Shown one piece after another: positions 9,538 to 17,372 of a stretch of 64,000 nt of DNA (positions are counted from its first letter, which is position 1; every line of letters begins with the position of its first letter). Source of the stretch: Fimenecus sp051881455 (GTDB lineage: Bacteria > Bacillota > Clostridia > Oscillospirales > Acutalibacteraceae); contig JBJEPX010000061.1 of the NCBI GenBank assembly GCA_051881455.1, positions 46,529-110,528 of the forward strand, given 5' to 3'. The notes beneath the pieces are model-generated. The model was not told where the DNA came from, ran no database searches, and was given only the letters and a program-made list of their open reading frames with translations. A program made the position numbers and the translations under genes.

Positions 9538-10500
9538 ATGAAAACAATAGGTGTTCTGACAAGCGGCGGCGACGCACCGGGCATGAATGCTGCAATCCGT
9601 GCTGTTGTGCGTGCAGGATGTGAAAACGGAATGCGCGTTATGGGTATCAGAAGAGGATACAACGGTCTTATGCAGGGCGATATGTATGAAATGAACCTGC
9701 GCAGCGTGTCTAACATTATTAACCGCGGCGGTACGGTTCTTTATTCTGCAAGAAGCCCCGAATTCAAAACCGAAGAAGGTCTTCAAAAGGCACTTAATGT
9801 TGCAAAAGAAGTAGGAATGGAGGGTATTGTTGTTATCGGCGGCGACGGTTCTTTCAGAGGCGCTAAGGACCTTTCTGAAAGAGGTCTTCCTTGTGTTGGT
9901 GTTCCCGGCACCATTGATAATGATATTGCTTGCTGTGATTACACAATAGGCTACGATACCGCCATGAATACCGTTCTTGCAATGGTTGACAGACTCCGTG
10001 ATACAACCGAATCTCACGACCGTTGTTCAGTTGTTGAGGTAATGGGCAGAAGAGCGGGTTATATTGCTCTTAATGCAGGTATTGCCTGCGGCGCAACATC
10101 AATTCTTATTCCGGAGGTTGAATACGATTTCCAGCGTGATGTTATTGACCGCATGATAAGAACGCAGAAAACAGGTAAAAAGCATTTCATTATAATTGTT
10201 GCCGAAGGTATCGGCGGCGTTGAAGAAATGGCTAAGCGTATTCAGGCTGAAACAGGCGTTGAATCCCGTGCAACAATCCTCGGCCATGTTCAGCGCGGCG
10301 GTGTTCCTACCGTTCGTGACCGTGTAACAGCAAGTCTTATGGGTTATAATGCTGTTGAGCTTTTGAAAGAGGGTATCGGCAATAGAGTTGTTGCTATGCA
10401 AAAGGACGAAATAGTTGATTTCGACATTTTTGAAGCACTCAATATGAAAAAGTCCCTTGACCTCAATCTTTATAAAATTGCTCACGAAATTTCAATCTGA
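9538..10500 (+). CDS. pfkA: ATP-dependent 6-phosphofructokinase
   Basis: Commits fructose-6-phosphate to glycolysis by phosphorylation to fructose-1,6-bisphosphate in the cytoplasm. The 320 residues are the length of the bacterial short form. G-V-L-T-S-G-G-D-A-P-G-M-N at 5-17 and G-G-D-G-S at 101-105 form the nucleotide site; Gly104 points to ATP and not pyrophosphate as donor. Asp127 in G-T-I-D-N-D is the catalytic base. The ATG has GAGGGTG upstream. The shikimate-kinase-like gene follows after 2 bases. Confidence 0.97.
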   Translation: MKTIGVLTSGGDAPGMNAAIRAVVRAGCENGMRVMGIRRGYNGLMQGDMYEMNLRSVSNIINRGGTVLYSARSPEFKTEEGLQKALNVAKEVGMEGIVVIGGDGSFRGAKDLSERGLPCVGVPGTIDNDIACCDYTIGYDTAMNTVLAMVDRLRDTTESHDRCSVVEVMGRRAGYIALNAGIACGATSILIPEVEYDFQRDVIDRMIRTQKTGKKHFIIIVAEGIGGVEEMAKRIQAETGVESRATILGHVQRGGVPTVRDRVTASLMGYNAVELLKEGIGNRVVAMQKDEIVDFDIFEALNMKKSLDLNLYKIAHEISI

Positions 10501-10502
10501 TT

Positions 10503-11000
10503 ATGTCAAATATAATTTTGATCGGTATGCCCGGCTGCGGTAAAAGCACGGTTGGAGTAATTCTCGCAAAAACGCTGGGAATAGGCTTTGTCGATACAGA
10601 TTTGATTATACAACAGCGTGAAAAAAGGCTCTTGCAGGATATAATCAATAATGACGGCATTGATGCCTTCCTTAATTGCGAGGCTGAGGCGGTTAAGTCC
10701 GTTTCTTGCGATAATACTGTGATTGCGACCGGCGGCAGTGTTATTTTTCGGGACGACGCGATGCTTCATTTGAAAAAAACAGGAAAAGTTTTCTATTTGA
10801 ATGTACCTGTTGATGAAATAAAAAATCGTCTTAATAACATTAAAACCCGCGGAATTGCCGCCACGGCGGGCGAGAGTATTGACGATATTTTCAACGAGCG
10901 TTCGCCGCTTTATGAAAAATATGCGGACTTTGTTCTTGATTTATCAGATTGCTGTGCAGAACAGACTGTTGAAAAAATATGTGAAATAATAAAGTTTTAA
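10503..11000 (+). CDS. Shikimate kinase-like P-loop kinase
   Basis: Member of the AroK fold family (165 residues, normal length). The Walker A is G-M-P-G-C-G-K-S-T at 8-16 and D-T-D at 31-33 matches the metal and shikimate aspartates; the E-R-x-P-L-Y motif keeps Arg133. Two further acceptor-site features are altered: the family F-R pair reads F56-L57, so the shikimate-binding arginine is absent, and the G-G-G loop reads G77-G78-S79. The lid has R116-G-I in place of R-P-L. It therefore may be a divergent shikimate kinase of a clostridial branch or act on another small alcohol. No other aro genes are near; it is translated right after pfkA and is followed by a terminator. Confidence 0.7.
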   Translation: MSNIILIGMPGCGKSTVGVILAKTLGIGFVDTDLIIQQREKRLLQDIINNDGIDAFLNCEAEAVKSVSCDNTVIATGGSVIFRDDAMLHLKKTGKVFYLNVPVDEIKNRLNNIKTRGIAATAGESIDDIFNERSPLYEKYADFVLDLSDCCAEQTVEKICEIIKF

Positions 11001-11007
11001 ACAAAAA

Positions 11008-11064
11008 AAACGCCTTACGGTATTTTCTTTTAATGAGAAAATTCACCGAAAGGCGTTTATTTTT
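11008..11064 (+). terminator. Rho-independent terminator after the pfkA operon
   Basis: AAACGCCTT (11008-11016) pairs with AAGGCGTTT (11050-11058), extended by inner CGGT/ACCG and TTTTC/GAAAA pairs, and is followed by a T-rich tail. Confidence 0.85.
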
Positions 11065-11115
11065 CCGTTAATATTAAACCGGATGCGTGGCAAATTATTA
11101 GTGCGGAGGTGAGAA

Positions 11116-12363
11116 ATGCGTTATTTTATCAGATTTTTATCAATTTTTTGCTCGGCTTTGTGCGTAATAATTTTTTCTTTAATTTATTTTGGATGCCGAT
11201 TTATTCCCGATAACATTACGATTGTTGAAGATTCGCGCTCTATTGTTCCGGATTTTTTCGGGGCTTCAATGTACGGAGTTAAGGGTGTATATGAAACAGG
11301 TGTTGCAGAGGGGACTGCCCGAACTTCACAAAATGAAACAGAAGTTACACTTTTAAAAATAATACCTGTAAAAAATGCAAAAATTTCCGGTACAAAAAGG
11401 CAATATGTTACTATCGGCGGGGATATTTTCGGAATCAAGCTTTATACAAACGGTGTTATAGTTGTTTCCACCGATACGATCGAAACTGACGAGGGGAGCG
11501 TAAATCCCGCAAGAGAAGCGGATTTGCGGATAGGCGATATTATTATTTCTGTTAACGGAACCGATATACAGTCTGTCAAGCATTTATCCTCAATTATTCA
11601 GGAAAGTAACGGCGAATATGTTAATATGACCGTTTTAAGAAGCGGAATTGAGAAGAAAATCAGTTTCAGAACCGTTAAAGAAAAAATAAGCAATAAGTAC
11701 AGAGCGGGACTTTGGGTGCGTGACAGTACTGCGGGAATAGGTACTGTAACATTTTACAAAACGGAAAACAATTCTTTTGCAGGGCTCGGACACGCAATTT
11801 GCGATACTGATACCGATAAAATAATGCCTATGAAAAACGGTGATATGGCTGAGGCGTATGTGAACGGGTTTTATAAAAGCAGCAACGGAAGCGTTGGCGA
11901 GCTTTGCGGAGTATTTACAGGTAAAAATACAGGCGTTCTGTGTGTGAATGACGAAACGGGAATATACGGATATACAACTAAAACAATTAACGGAAAAAGG
12001 TATCCGGTTGCAGTAAAGCAGGAAGTTCACGAAGGTGAAGCTCAAATTTACTGCACAATTGATCACTCCGAACCGAAGTTTTATAATGTGAAAATCGTAA
12101 AAATCAATTTGAATTCCGCATCGGTCAATAAGGATATGGTTATAGAAATTACTGATGAAGACTTGCTTTCAAAAACAGGCGGAATTTTACAGGGTATGAG
12201 CGGAACTCCCATAATTCAGGACGGTATGCTTGTGGGCGCCGTTACCCATGTGTTTGTGAATAATACAAAACAAGGATACGCTATTTTCGCCGAGAGAATG
12301 CTTGAAACCTCCGTTTGTCAGGAAATGGAAAAGTACGAGCAGCTTTTACAAAACGCAGCCTGA
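11116..12363 (+). CDS. spoIVB: SpoIVB serine peptidase (sporulation signalling)
   Basis: Forespore-secreted S55 peptidase that, in Bacillus, cleaves SpoIVFA to activate sigma-K processing in the mother cell. The 415 residues have an N-terminal membrane segment (about 5-28), a PDZ domain (about 115-185, with L-R-I-G-D-I-I-I-S-V-N-G) and the peptidase domain. His226 in G-L-G-H-A-I and Ser362 in G-M-S-G-T-P are the expected catalytic residues, with an aspartate in the D-E-D-L stretch before them. GGAGGTG precedes the ATG. It is transcribed alone, which suits forespore-specific control, though I cannot define a sigma-F or sigma-G promoter. Confidence 0.95.
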   Translation: MRYFIRFLSIFCSALCVIIFSLIYFGCRFIPDNITIVEDSRSIVPDFFGASMYGVKGVYETGVAEGTARTSQNETEVTLLKIIPVKNAKISGTKRQYVTIGGDIFGIKLYTNGVIVVSTDTIETDEGSVNPAREADLRIGDIIISVNGTDIQSVKHLSSIIQESNGEYVNMTVLRSGIEKKISFRTVKEKISNKYRAGLWVRDSTAGIGTVTFYKTENNSFAGLGHAICDTDTDKIMPMKNGDMAEAYVNGFYKSSNGSVGELCGVFTGKNTGVLCVNDETGIYGYTTKTINGKRYPVAVKQEVHEGEAQIYCTIDHSEPKFYNVKIVKINLNSASVNKDMVIEITDEDLLSKTGGILQGMSGTPIIQDGMLVGAVTHVFVNNTKQGYAIFAERMLETSVCQEMEKYEQLLQNAA

Positions 12364-12370
12364 CAAAAAA

Positions 12371-12400
12371 GGGTGGAAGCCGTTTGACTTCCACCCTGAA
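12371..12400. terminator. Bidirectional terminator between convergent genes
   Basis: GGGTGGAAG (12371-12379) and CTTCCACCC (12388-12396) form a perfect 9-bp stem with an 8-base loop. A-rich sequence before and T-rich sequence after give a U-tail in both directions, serving spoIVB and the converging UPF0210 gene. Confidence 0.88.
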
Positions 12401-12410
12401 TTTTATATTT

Positions 12411-13766
12411 TTAATTTTTGAGGCTTTGTAACGGTGCGGGAATTCTTCCGCCGCGGTTAATAAATTTTGCAGGGGAGGCAGTGTTCACTTTCATTATGGG
12501 TGAAACGCCGAAAAGCCCGCCGAATTCAATTTCTTCACCGTCTTTTTTACCTATTGCGGGAATAACTCTTACAGCCGTTGTTTTTGAATTTACCATGCCG
12601 ATTGCGGCCTCGTCAGCAATAATTGCCGAAATAACCTCTGCAGGAGTATCACCAGGAATGGCTATCATATCAAGACCAACAGAGCATACAGCCGTCATTG
12701 CTTCAAGCTTTTCAATACAGAGGGTGTTGTTCCTTGCCGCGTCAATCATACCTGCGTCCTCAGAAACAGGGATAAATGCTCCTGAAAGACCGCCCACATG
12801 GGAAGATGCCATTACGCCGCCTTTTTTAACTGCATCATTGAGCAGAGCCAAGCAAGCAGTAGTTCCGCAAGCGCCGCATTGCTCTAAGCCCATTTCTTCA
12901 AGAATATGAGCGACTGAATCGCCAATAGCAGGTGTGGGAGCAAGGGATAAGTCAACTATACCGAAAGGAACATTAAGTCTTCTTGAAGCCTCTGTGGCAA
13001 CAAGCTGACCGACTCTTGTAATTTTGAAAGCAGTCCGTTTTACTGTGTCAGCAATTTCCGTAATGTCAGCGTCAGGTATTTTTGAAATAGCGGCTCTTAC
13101 AACTCCGGGTCCCGAAACACCTACATTTATAACGCAGTCAGGTTCACCCGCACCGTGGAAAGCGCCTGCCATAAAGGGATTGTCCTCAACTGCATTGCAG
13201 AATATTACAAGCTTTGAAGGACCTACAAGCCCATTGTCCTTTGTGAGAATTGCAGATTCACGGACAATTTCTCCCATAAGCTTTACAGCGTCCATATTTA
13301 TGCCCGTTTTTGTCGAACCGATATTAACGCTTGAGCAAATGCGTTCCGTTTCAGCCAAAGCTTGCGGTATGCTTTTAATAAGTTCAATATCGCCTACGGC
13401 GAAGCCTTTTTGAACAAGGGCTGAGTATCCGCCGAGGAAGTTTACACCGACTTCCTTAGCCGCCTTGTCAAGAATTTTCGCAAATTTAATTGGGTCGCCC
13501 TTTGAGGCGGCGGAAATCATGGAAATAGGTGTAACGGAAATTCTTTTATTGATAATCGGAATTCCGTATTCCTTTTCTATTTCTTCACCTGTTTTTACAA
13601 GGTTTTCCGCTTTGAAACAGATTTTATCGTAAACCTTTGCACAGGCATTATCAATATTGCTGTCAATACAGTCAAGAAGAGAAATACCCATTGTAATGGT
13701 TCTTATATCAAGATTTTCCTCTTGAATCATATTGATTGTTTCAAGTATGTCGTGGGTGTTAATCAT
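12411..13766 (-). CDS. UPF0210 (PFL/DUF711) family protein
   Basis: A 451-residue soluble protein of the UPF0210/DUF711 family, structurally related to glycyl-radical enzyme folds but, as far as known, without a radical motif; its biochemical role is not established. Recognisable are the N-terminal I-R-T-I-T-M-G-I-S-L segment, the N-K-R-I-S-V-T-P-I-S stretch, and G-A-C-G-T-T-A-C near residue 300, a cysteine-rich turn typical of the family. It is 18 bases after the ACT-domain gene, the pairing in which this family is usually found, suggesting that the ACT protein senses a ligand for it. Confidence 0.9.
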   Translation of the reverse strand: MINTHDILETINMIQEENLDIRTITMGISLLDCIDSNIDNACAKVYDKICFKAENLVKTGEEIEKEYGIPIINKRISVTPISMISAASKGDPIKFAKILDKAAKEVGVNFLGGYSALVQKGFAVGDIELIKSIPQALAETERICSSVNIGSTKTGINMDAVKLMGEIVRESAILTKDNGLVGPSKLVIFCNAVEDNPFMAGAFHGAGEPDCVINVGVSGPGVVRAAISKIPDADITEIADTVKRTAFKITRVGQLVATEASRRLNVPFGIVDLSLAPTPAIGDSVAHILEEMGLEQCGACGTTACLALLNDAVKKGGVMASSHVGGLSGAFIPVSEDAGMIDAARNNTLCIEKLEAMTAVCSVGLDMIAIPGDTPAEVISAIIADEAAIGMVNSKTTAVRVIPAIGKKDGEEIEFGGLFGVSPIMKVNTASPAKFINRGGRIPAPLQSLKN

Positions 13767-13784
13767 ATTTTATGTAACCTCAAT

Positions 13785-14054
13785 TTATATTCTGTGCATT
13801 GAATTGAAAATATCTTCGTGCATAACATGTATGGAAAGAGCCATTTCATCACCGATAGATGTTACCTTATCGGAAAATTCTGTGAACGCTACCGTACATT
13901 TTTCAAAGTCAACAAGCATAATCATACAAAACATATCCTGCAAAATCGACTGTGAAACCTCAATAACATTAACGCTGTTTTCGGCGCACACACCGGAAAC
14001 CTTTGCGAGAATTCCTACCATATCCTTACCGACAACGGTAATAATACCTCTCAT
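13785..14054 (-). CDS. ACT-domain protein (UPF0237 family)
   Basis: A single ACT domain of 89 residues, a fold that binds amino acids or similar effectors. M-R-G-I-I-T-V-V-G-K-D-M-V-G opens the domain, and H-V-M-H-E-D-I-F-N-S-M-H-R-I closes it as in UPF0237 proteins. The start is set at 14054 because GGAGGT lies at 14062-14067 just before it; an upstream in-frame start would put the ribosome site inside the gene. It is cotranscribed with the UPF0210 gene. GcvR-like regulation is a possible analogy only. Confidence 0.9.
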   Translation of the reverse strand: MRGIITVVGKDMVGILAKVSGVCAENSVNVIEVSQSILQDMFCMIMLVDFEKCTVAFTEFSDKVTSIGDEMALSIHVMHEDIFNSMHRI

Positions 14055-14084
14055 AAATTTTACCTCCAAAAACATTTTACGAGT

Positions 14085-14113
14085 ATTCTAACATAAAAAA
14101 AAGAAAAAGAAAA
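14085..14113 (-). promoter_or_regulatory. Candidate promoter of the ACT-UPF0210 operon
   Basis: TAGAAT at 14090-14085 on the minus strand is preceded by TGT (extended -10). The -35 at 14113-14108 (TTTTCT, 17-base spacing) is poor. Confidence 0.4.
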
Positions 14114-14152
14114 CATTTTTACAAAATATGATTAAAAAAAGTTATAAATCTG

Positions 14153-14181
14153 TTGAAAGAAATTTTCTAATGTGGTAAACT
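14153..14181 (+). promoter_or_regulatory. Candidate promoter of the PHP phosphatase operon
   Basis: TTGAAA (14153-14158), 17 bases, TAAACT (14176-14181), with TGG just upstream of the -10. It precedes the 14206 start and its GGAGG site. Confidence 0.6.
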
Positions 14182-14205
14182 AATACTATATTTGGAGGCA
14201 ACGAG

Positions 14206-15030
14206 ATGTATAAAAATATTGTTGACTTACATGTACATACCGATAATTCGTTTGACGGTAATCATTCCGCAACATTTTTTTGCGAAAAAGCCGAATTTCT
14301 TGATTTGAGAGCAGTTGCTTTTACCGATCATTGCGAGGTTGACCAGTTCCGCGGTAACAGGCAGTATGAAAAAAGAATATTTCAGGCTTTTTTTGAAATT
14401 TCAAAGGTTCGTTCCGCATTTCGCGGTAAAATTCTTGTTCTCAACGGAATTGAGTTAGGTCAGCCCGCATACGATACTGAGCAGGCCGACGATATTATAA
14501 GCAGATACGATTATGACCAGGTTATCGGTTCTGTTCATAATCTTCGCGGTAAAGAGGATTTCTATTATATGGAAAATGTGGCGTATGACGACGCTGCTAA
14601 GCTTTTAAGTGAATATTTCGATGAAATAATTGAGATGCTTAAATGGGGTAATTTCGATGTAGTCGCTCATCTCACATATCCGTTAAGATATTTTTACTCC
14701 CAGTCAAATTTATCAATCGATTTGAACAATTATAAAAAGCAGATTGATGAGATTTTACTATTGACGGCAAAAAAAGACAAAGCCCTTGAAATAAATACCG
14801 CCGCTTTAAGACAGCCTTTAAATAAGCTTCAGCCCGAAATTGATGTTATAAAGCGTTTTAAAGAATTGGGGGGGAAATATGTAACCGTCGGTTCCGACGC
14901 TCATTACGCAGAGCATCTTGCCGCAGGTATTGATAAGGCTTATGACGCCGCGATTGAGGCGGGATTTGACAGTATAACATTCTTCCAGAGAAGAACGCCG
15001 ATGCTTATGAAAATACAGAATGAGGATTGA
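14206..15030 (+). CDS. PHP-domain histidinol-phosphatase-like protein (HisJ family)
   Basis: A 274-residue PHP-domain metallophosphoesterase. Metal ligands are visible in V-D-L-H-V-H-T-D (His9, His11), F-T-D-H-C (near 44), E-L-G (near 87), G-S-V-H (near 108), V-A-H-L (near 152) and G-S-D-A-H (near 231), the full seven-block set of the HisJ type. In histidine synthesis this enzyme removes phosphate from histidinol phosphate, but no other his gene is nearby and many HisJ-like proteins have other substrates, so the reaction is inferred. It overlaps the ribosome site of ispE, with which it is presumably cotranscribed. Confidence 0.8.
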   Translation: MYKNIVDLHVHTDNSFDGNHSATFFCEKAEFLDLRAVAFTDHCEVDQFRGNRQYEKRIFQAFFEISKVRSAFRGKILVLNGIELGQPAYDTEQADDIISRYDYDQVIGSVHNLRGKEDFYYMENVAYDDAAKLLSEYFDEIIEMLKWGNFDVVAHLTYPLRYFYSQSNLSIDLNNYKKQIDEILLLTAKKDKALEINTAALRQPLNKLQPEIDVIKRFKELGGKYVTVGSDAHYAEHLAAGIDKAYDAAIEAGFDSITFFQRRTPMLMKIQNED

Positions 15031-15032
15031 AA

Positions 15033-15896
15033 ATGAAAGTAAAAGCCGCAGCAAAAATTAACTTGATGCTTGATATTCTGAAAAAACTTGACAACGGTTA
15101 TCACAGCCTTTTTATGGTAATGCAGTCCGTGGGAATATACGATACCGTTACTGTTGAGAAAAACTGTGAGGGAAGAATTATTATCGACTGTGATAAACCT
15201 GGAGTTCCCTGCAACAGTAAAAACATCGCCTATAAATGTGCAGAAAAATTTTTTGAATTTTGCGGTATTAAAGATTGCGGAGTATCAATAAATATAAAGA
15301 AAGAAATACCGATTGCCGCAGGTATTGCGGGCGGAAGCGCGGACGGGGCGGCTGTATTGTATTCCCTTAATAAGATATTCAATGCAGGGCTTTCTCACAA
15401 GCAGCTTTGTGAAATCGGTGAAACAGTTGGCGCGGATATTCCGTTCAGTCTTACGGGAGGTACTGCGGTTGCGCTTGGCACAGGGAATGTGATTGCACCT
15501 GTAAAGCAATTGACAAATTGTAGCATTGTTATCGCAAAGCCCGAGCAGGAGGTATCAACACCAGCGGCATATTCACAGTTCGATTCTTTAACGAGAGTAA
15601 GGCATTTGGACAGAATAGCAATGATTGACGCGGTTTCAAGCGGTGATTACGATAAAATATGCTCCCTTTGCGGAAACGTTTTTGAGCAGGCGGTTGAAGT
15701 GCCCAAAAGACCGCATATAAAGGGTATTATTCGTAAATTCGGGGCGGACGCTTGCTGCATGAGCGGAAGCGGACCGACTGTGTTCGGGCTGTTTTCCGAT
15801 GAAACACAGGCTCGTAAATGCTTTGAAAAGTTATCTGAAAATTACAGCGAAGTATATTTAACCTTACCTGTATCACAAGGCATTATTGAATGTTAA
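15033..15896 (+). CDS. ispE: 4-diphosphocytidyl-2-C-methyl-D-erythritol kinase
   Basis: GHMP kinase of the non-mevalonate (MEP) isoprenoid pathway, phosphorylating the 2-hydroxyl of CDP-methylerythritol. The 287 residues begin V-K-A-A-A-K-I-N-L, a family hallmark. The ATP-binding GHMP loop lies at 93-107 (P-I-A-A-G-I-A-G-G-S-A-D-G), and a C-terminal M-S-G-S-G-P-T-V-F-G motif is present. The ATG at 15033 is preferred over an in-frame TTG six bases upstream, because TGAGGA in the preceding gene is better spaced. ispD and ispF lie together at about 39-40 kb. Confidence 0.96.
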   Translation: MKVKAAAKINLMLDILKKLDNGYHSLFMVMQSVGIYDTVTVEKNCEGRIIIDCDKPGVPCNSKNIAYKCAEKFFEFCGIKDCGVSINIKKEIPIAAGIAGGSADGAAVLYSLNKIFNAGLSHKQLCEIGETVGADIPFSLTGGTAVALGTGNVIAPVKQLTNCSIVIAKPEQEVSTPAAYSQFDSLTRVRHLDRIAMIDAVSSGDYDKICSLCGNVFEQAVEVPKRPHIKGIIRKFGADACCMSGSGPTVFGLFSDETQARKCFEKLSENYSEVYLTLPVSQGIIEC

Positions 15897-15909
15897 GGAG
15901 AAACAACAA

Positions 15910-17358
15910 ATGGTATTTGTAAGCTTACCGTTTTTATTAGTCTTTTTTCCGCTTTGTATGCTTTTTTATGTCTTTGCAAAAGATATAAAACGGAGAAATT
16001 TTGTGCTTTTGATTTTTTCCCTGATTTTCTATTCATGGGGAGAGCCGAAATACATTTTTCTGCTTTTGTTTATGTCATTTGCCGATTGGCTTTTTGCCTT
16101 GATGATGGAACGCAAGCCGAGTTTTAAAAAGTTTTTTATGATTCTCGCCTGTGTTGTCAATCTTGGGCTTATCGGTGTGTTTAAGTACGGCACTTTTATA
16201 CAGACAAATTTCCGCAATGCTTTCGGATTTCCCGATACAGTCACGCAGATTGCCTTGCCGATAGGTATATCTTTCTATACCTTTCAGTTATTGTCATATG
16301 TTGCCGATGTTTATAAGGGAGAGGTAAAAGCGCAACCAAAATTCCATATTGTACTTTTGTATGCCAGTCTTTTTCATCAGTGCATTGCAGGACCGATTGT
16401 TCGGTATAAGGATGTTGAACAACAGCTTTTGTCACGAACAACATCTCTTGACAGAATAAGTGCGGGTATTAACAGATTTTGTGTAGGTCTTGCAAAAAAA
16501 GCAGTTCTTGCAAATACCTGCGGCAAGCTTGTTGAAACGCTTATTGTGCCCGACAATGTGTTGAATACTGCCGAGGCCGTTTCTGTAATTTCATCAAAAT
16601 CCGCAGTATCACTATGGCTCGGAATGTTGTTGTTTTCATTGCAGATTTATCTTGATTTTTCCGCATATTCCGATATGGCAATAGGTATGGGTAAAATGAT
16701 AGGCCTCGATTATAAAGAAAACTTCGATTATCCTTATATTTCAAGGTCTGTTTCGGAATTCTGGCGCAGATGGCATATTTCTCTCGGTTCTTTTTTCAGG
16801 GATTATGTATATATCCCCTTGGGCGGTAACCGTAAGGGTAAAATGCGAACATATCTCAATTTATTCGTCGTTTGGGCTCTTACGGGACTTTGGCACGGAG
16901 CGAGCTGGAACTATGTGCTATGGGGACTGTATTTCTTTGTGTTCATCGCCCTTGAAAAAGCTTTTCTCGGTGAAAAACTCAAAAAACTCAAAGTGTTGCC
17001 GAATATATATTTGCTTCTTGTAGTGTATTTTGGTTGGATTTTGTTTAAATTTGAAAATATGAGCGCAATGGCGGCGGTTATAAAAGGAATGTTTGGATTA
17101 AACAAGAACGGATTTACAAGCTTTGAAACATCGACCGTGCTTAAAAGCAATTTTGTTTTTATAATAATATGCTTAATAGCCGCTTTACCCGTAATTAAAT
17201 ATACAAGCATGCTTCTAAAAAGCCTTTCAGTTAAAAGTCGTACTGCAATGGCGGCGTGGTCTGTGTTTACCGCCGTATCTCCCGCCGTACTTATATTCAT
17301 TTCACTGATAAACATAGTAGGAAGCAGCTACAATCCTTTCTTATACTTTCAATTCTGA
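15910..17358 (+). CDS. MBOAT-family membrane O-acyltransferase
   Basis: Polytopic membrane protein of the MBOAT family (AlgI/DltB-like), 482 residues with about ten to twelve hydrophobic segments. Family landmarks are F-Y-S-W-G-E-P-K near the N-terminus, Y-L-D-F-S-A-Y-S-D-M-A-I-G in the middle, W-R-R-W-H-I-S-L-G-S-F-F-R-D-Y and the catalytic His329 in L-T-G-L-W-H-G-A-S-W. Such proteins pass an acyl group, usually acetyl, across the membrane to an extracytoplasmic acceptor. AAGGAG at 15895-15900 fixes the ATG at 15910. The DHHW protein immediately downstream is the likely partner that completes transfer to a cell-surface polymer; the polymer is unknown. Confidence 0.92.
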   Translation: MVFVSLPFLLVFFPLCMLFYVFAKDIKRRNFVLLIFSLIFYSWGEPKYIFLLLFMSFADWLFALMMERKPSFKKFFMILACVVNLGLIGVFKYGTFIQTNFRNAFGFPDTVTQIALPIGISFYTFQLLSYVADVYKGEVKAQPKFHIVLLYASLFHQCIAGPIVRYKDVEQQLLSRTTSLDRISAGINRFCVGLAKKAVLANTCGKLVETLIVPDNVLNTAEAVSVISSKSAVSLWLGMLLFSLQIYLDFSAYSDMAIGMGKMIGLDYKENFDYPYISRSVSEFWRRWHISLGSFFRDYVYIPLGGNRKGKMRTYLNLFVVWALTGLWHGASWNYVLWGLYFFVFIALEKAFLGEKLKKLKVLPNIYLLLVVYFGWILFKFENMSAMAAVIKGMFGLNKNGFTSFETSTVLKSNFVFIIICLIAALPVIKYTSMLLKSLSVKSRTAMAAWSVFTAVSPAVLIFISLINIVGSSYNPFLYFQF

Positions 17359-17372
17359 TATGGAGCTTTAAA

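Noticed and set aside
12418..13413. Plus-strand open frames opposite the UPF0210 gene
   Set aside because: The minus-strand product matches a known family throughout; the plus frames have serine- and isoleucine-rich shadow sequences without ribosome sites.
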